Source: Dendrolimus kikuchii (lineage: Eukaryota; Arthropoda; Insecta; Lepidoptera; Lasiocampidae). From it: DNA of 64,000 nucleotides. The position numbers were made by a program, and so were the translations under genes. Location: the NCBI GenBank assembly GCA_019925095.2, contig CM034415.1:6853001-6917000 (forward strand), in the 5' to 3' direction. How positions within the stretch are numbered: position 1 is the stretch's first letter; every line of letters begins with the position of its first letter. The notes beneath the pieces were generated by a model, which was not told the DNA's origin, ran no database searches, and was given only the letters and a program-made list of their open reading frames with translations. This document shows, piece after piece, positions 63,721 to 64,000 of this stretch.

Positions 63721-64000
63721 TGTGACTATTTTGTGTACAATAAAGAATAACTGCTCAAGCTCAAAAATATTCGCTCGAGCGTCTCTGGACCCCGGTGGGT
63801 CGCGACCACAATTTGGGAAATGCTGAAATCGGATTTAGGTATATAAGGACAGTAGATTGCAATACTGTATTTAACTATTCTTTGATAAAAATATATATCG
63901 GTCAACAATTGGCTGGGAATTTAGCCACGCCTAATTCCGTTAGGTATAAGAATTTAATTCGCTTGCGAACGCCAAGGCTATCAAGTTATCAAACTCTAGG
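63721..64000. other. No recognisable feature
   Basis: Nothing identified to the window end. Confidence 0.4.

Overview
The window looks like intergenic and intronic DNA from an insect nuclear genome, most likely a moth or butterfly (Lepidoptera). It is AT-rich and contains no bacterial-style gene. It is packed with repeat types typical of Lepidoptera: short non-autonomous Helitrons ending in a GC-rich hairpin plus CTAG, mariner elements, hAT and PIF/Harbinger MITEs, tRNA-derived SINEs, 5'-truncated LINEs, and solo LTRs. Species cannot be read from the sequence. Nearly every longer open reading frame is transposon coding debris or an accidental frame through a repeat.

Layout. 0-8 kb: Helitrons, LINE 3' ends, a solo LTR with a clean 4-bp target-site duplication (TSD), an inactivated mariner (4545-5826), and a composite Helitron with two internal tandem arrays (5840-7327). 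8-20 kb: a Harbinger MITE, many copies of one abundant SINE-like repeat (called SINE-A here), LINE fragments, two solo LTRs, and a hAT element with an 8-bp TSD carrying two nested LINE insertions (15632-17023). 20-37 kb: more solo LTRs, including one interrupted by a LINE with a readable TSD; tRNA-derived SINEs; a second Harbinger MITE; a SINE/Helitron mosaic at 28 kb; a CT/GT microsatellite; and a young poly-A retroinsertion (32689-33058). 38-42 kb: a BEL/Pao gag fragment, then a hAT element carrying five AACCGGTT octamers, directly upstream of the only convincing host-gene sequence, the first coding exon of a BTB/POZ protein (ATG at 41632, splice donor at 41720). 42-52 kb: LINE and SINE debris, including a filled/empty insertion-site pair (49.3-51.6 kb). 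52-64 kb: Penelope-like pieces with hammerhead-ribozyme-like ends, a hAT element, a second mariner, Helitrons, a second LTR type with 75-bp U3 repeats, and a Harbinger element with a transposase remnant.

How the parts relate. The host content is one plus-strand exon whose downstream exons I could not find before position 64000, so everything right of 41.7 kb may be its first intron (inference). The rest is a layered record of transposition, and nested insertions plus TSDs let several events be ordered. The least ordinary signals are the hammerhead-like Penelope termini arranged as inverted pairs, the interleaved SINE/Helitron mosaic, the ATAT-targeted solo LTRs, the shared 3' tail of SINE-A and one LINE, and the AACCGGTT cluster beside the BTB exon. 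Family letters (LTR-A, LINE-T, SINE-A and so on) are local labels. All identities come from reading the sequence; no database was searched. Element boundaries without a stated TSD are approximate.
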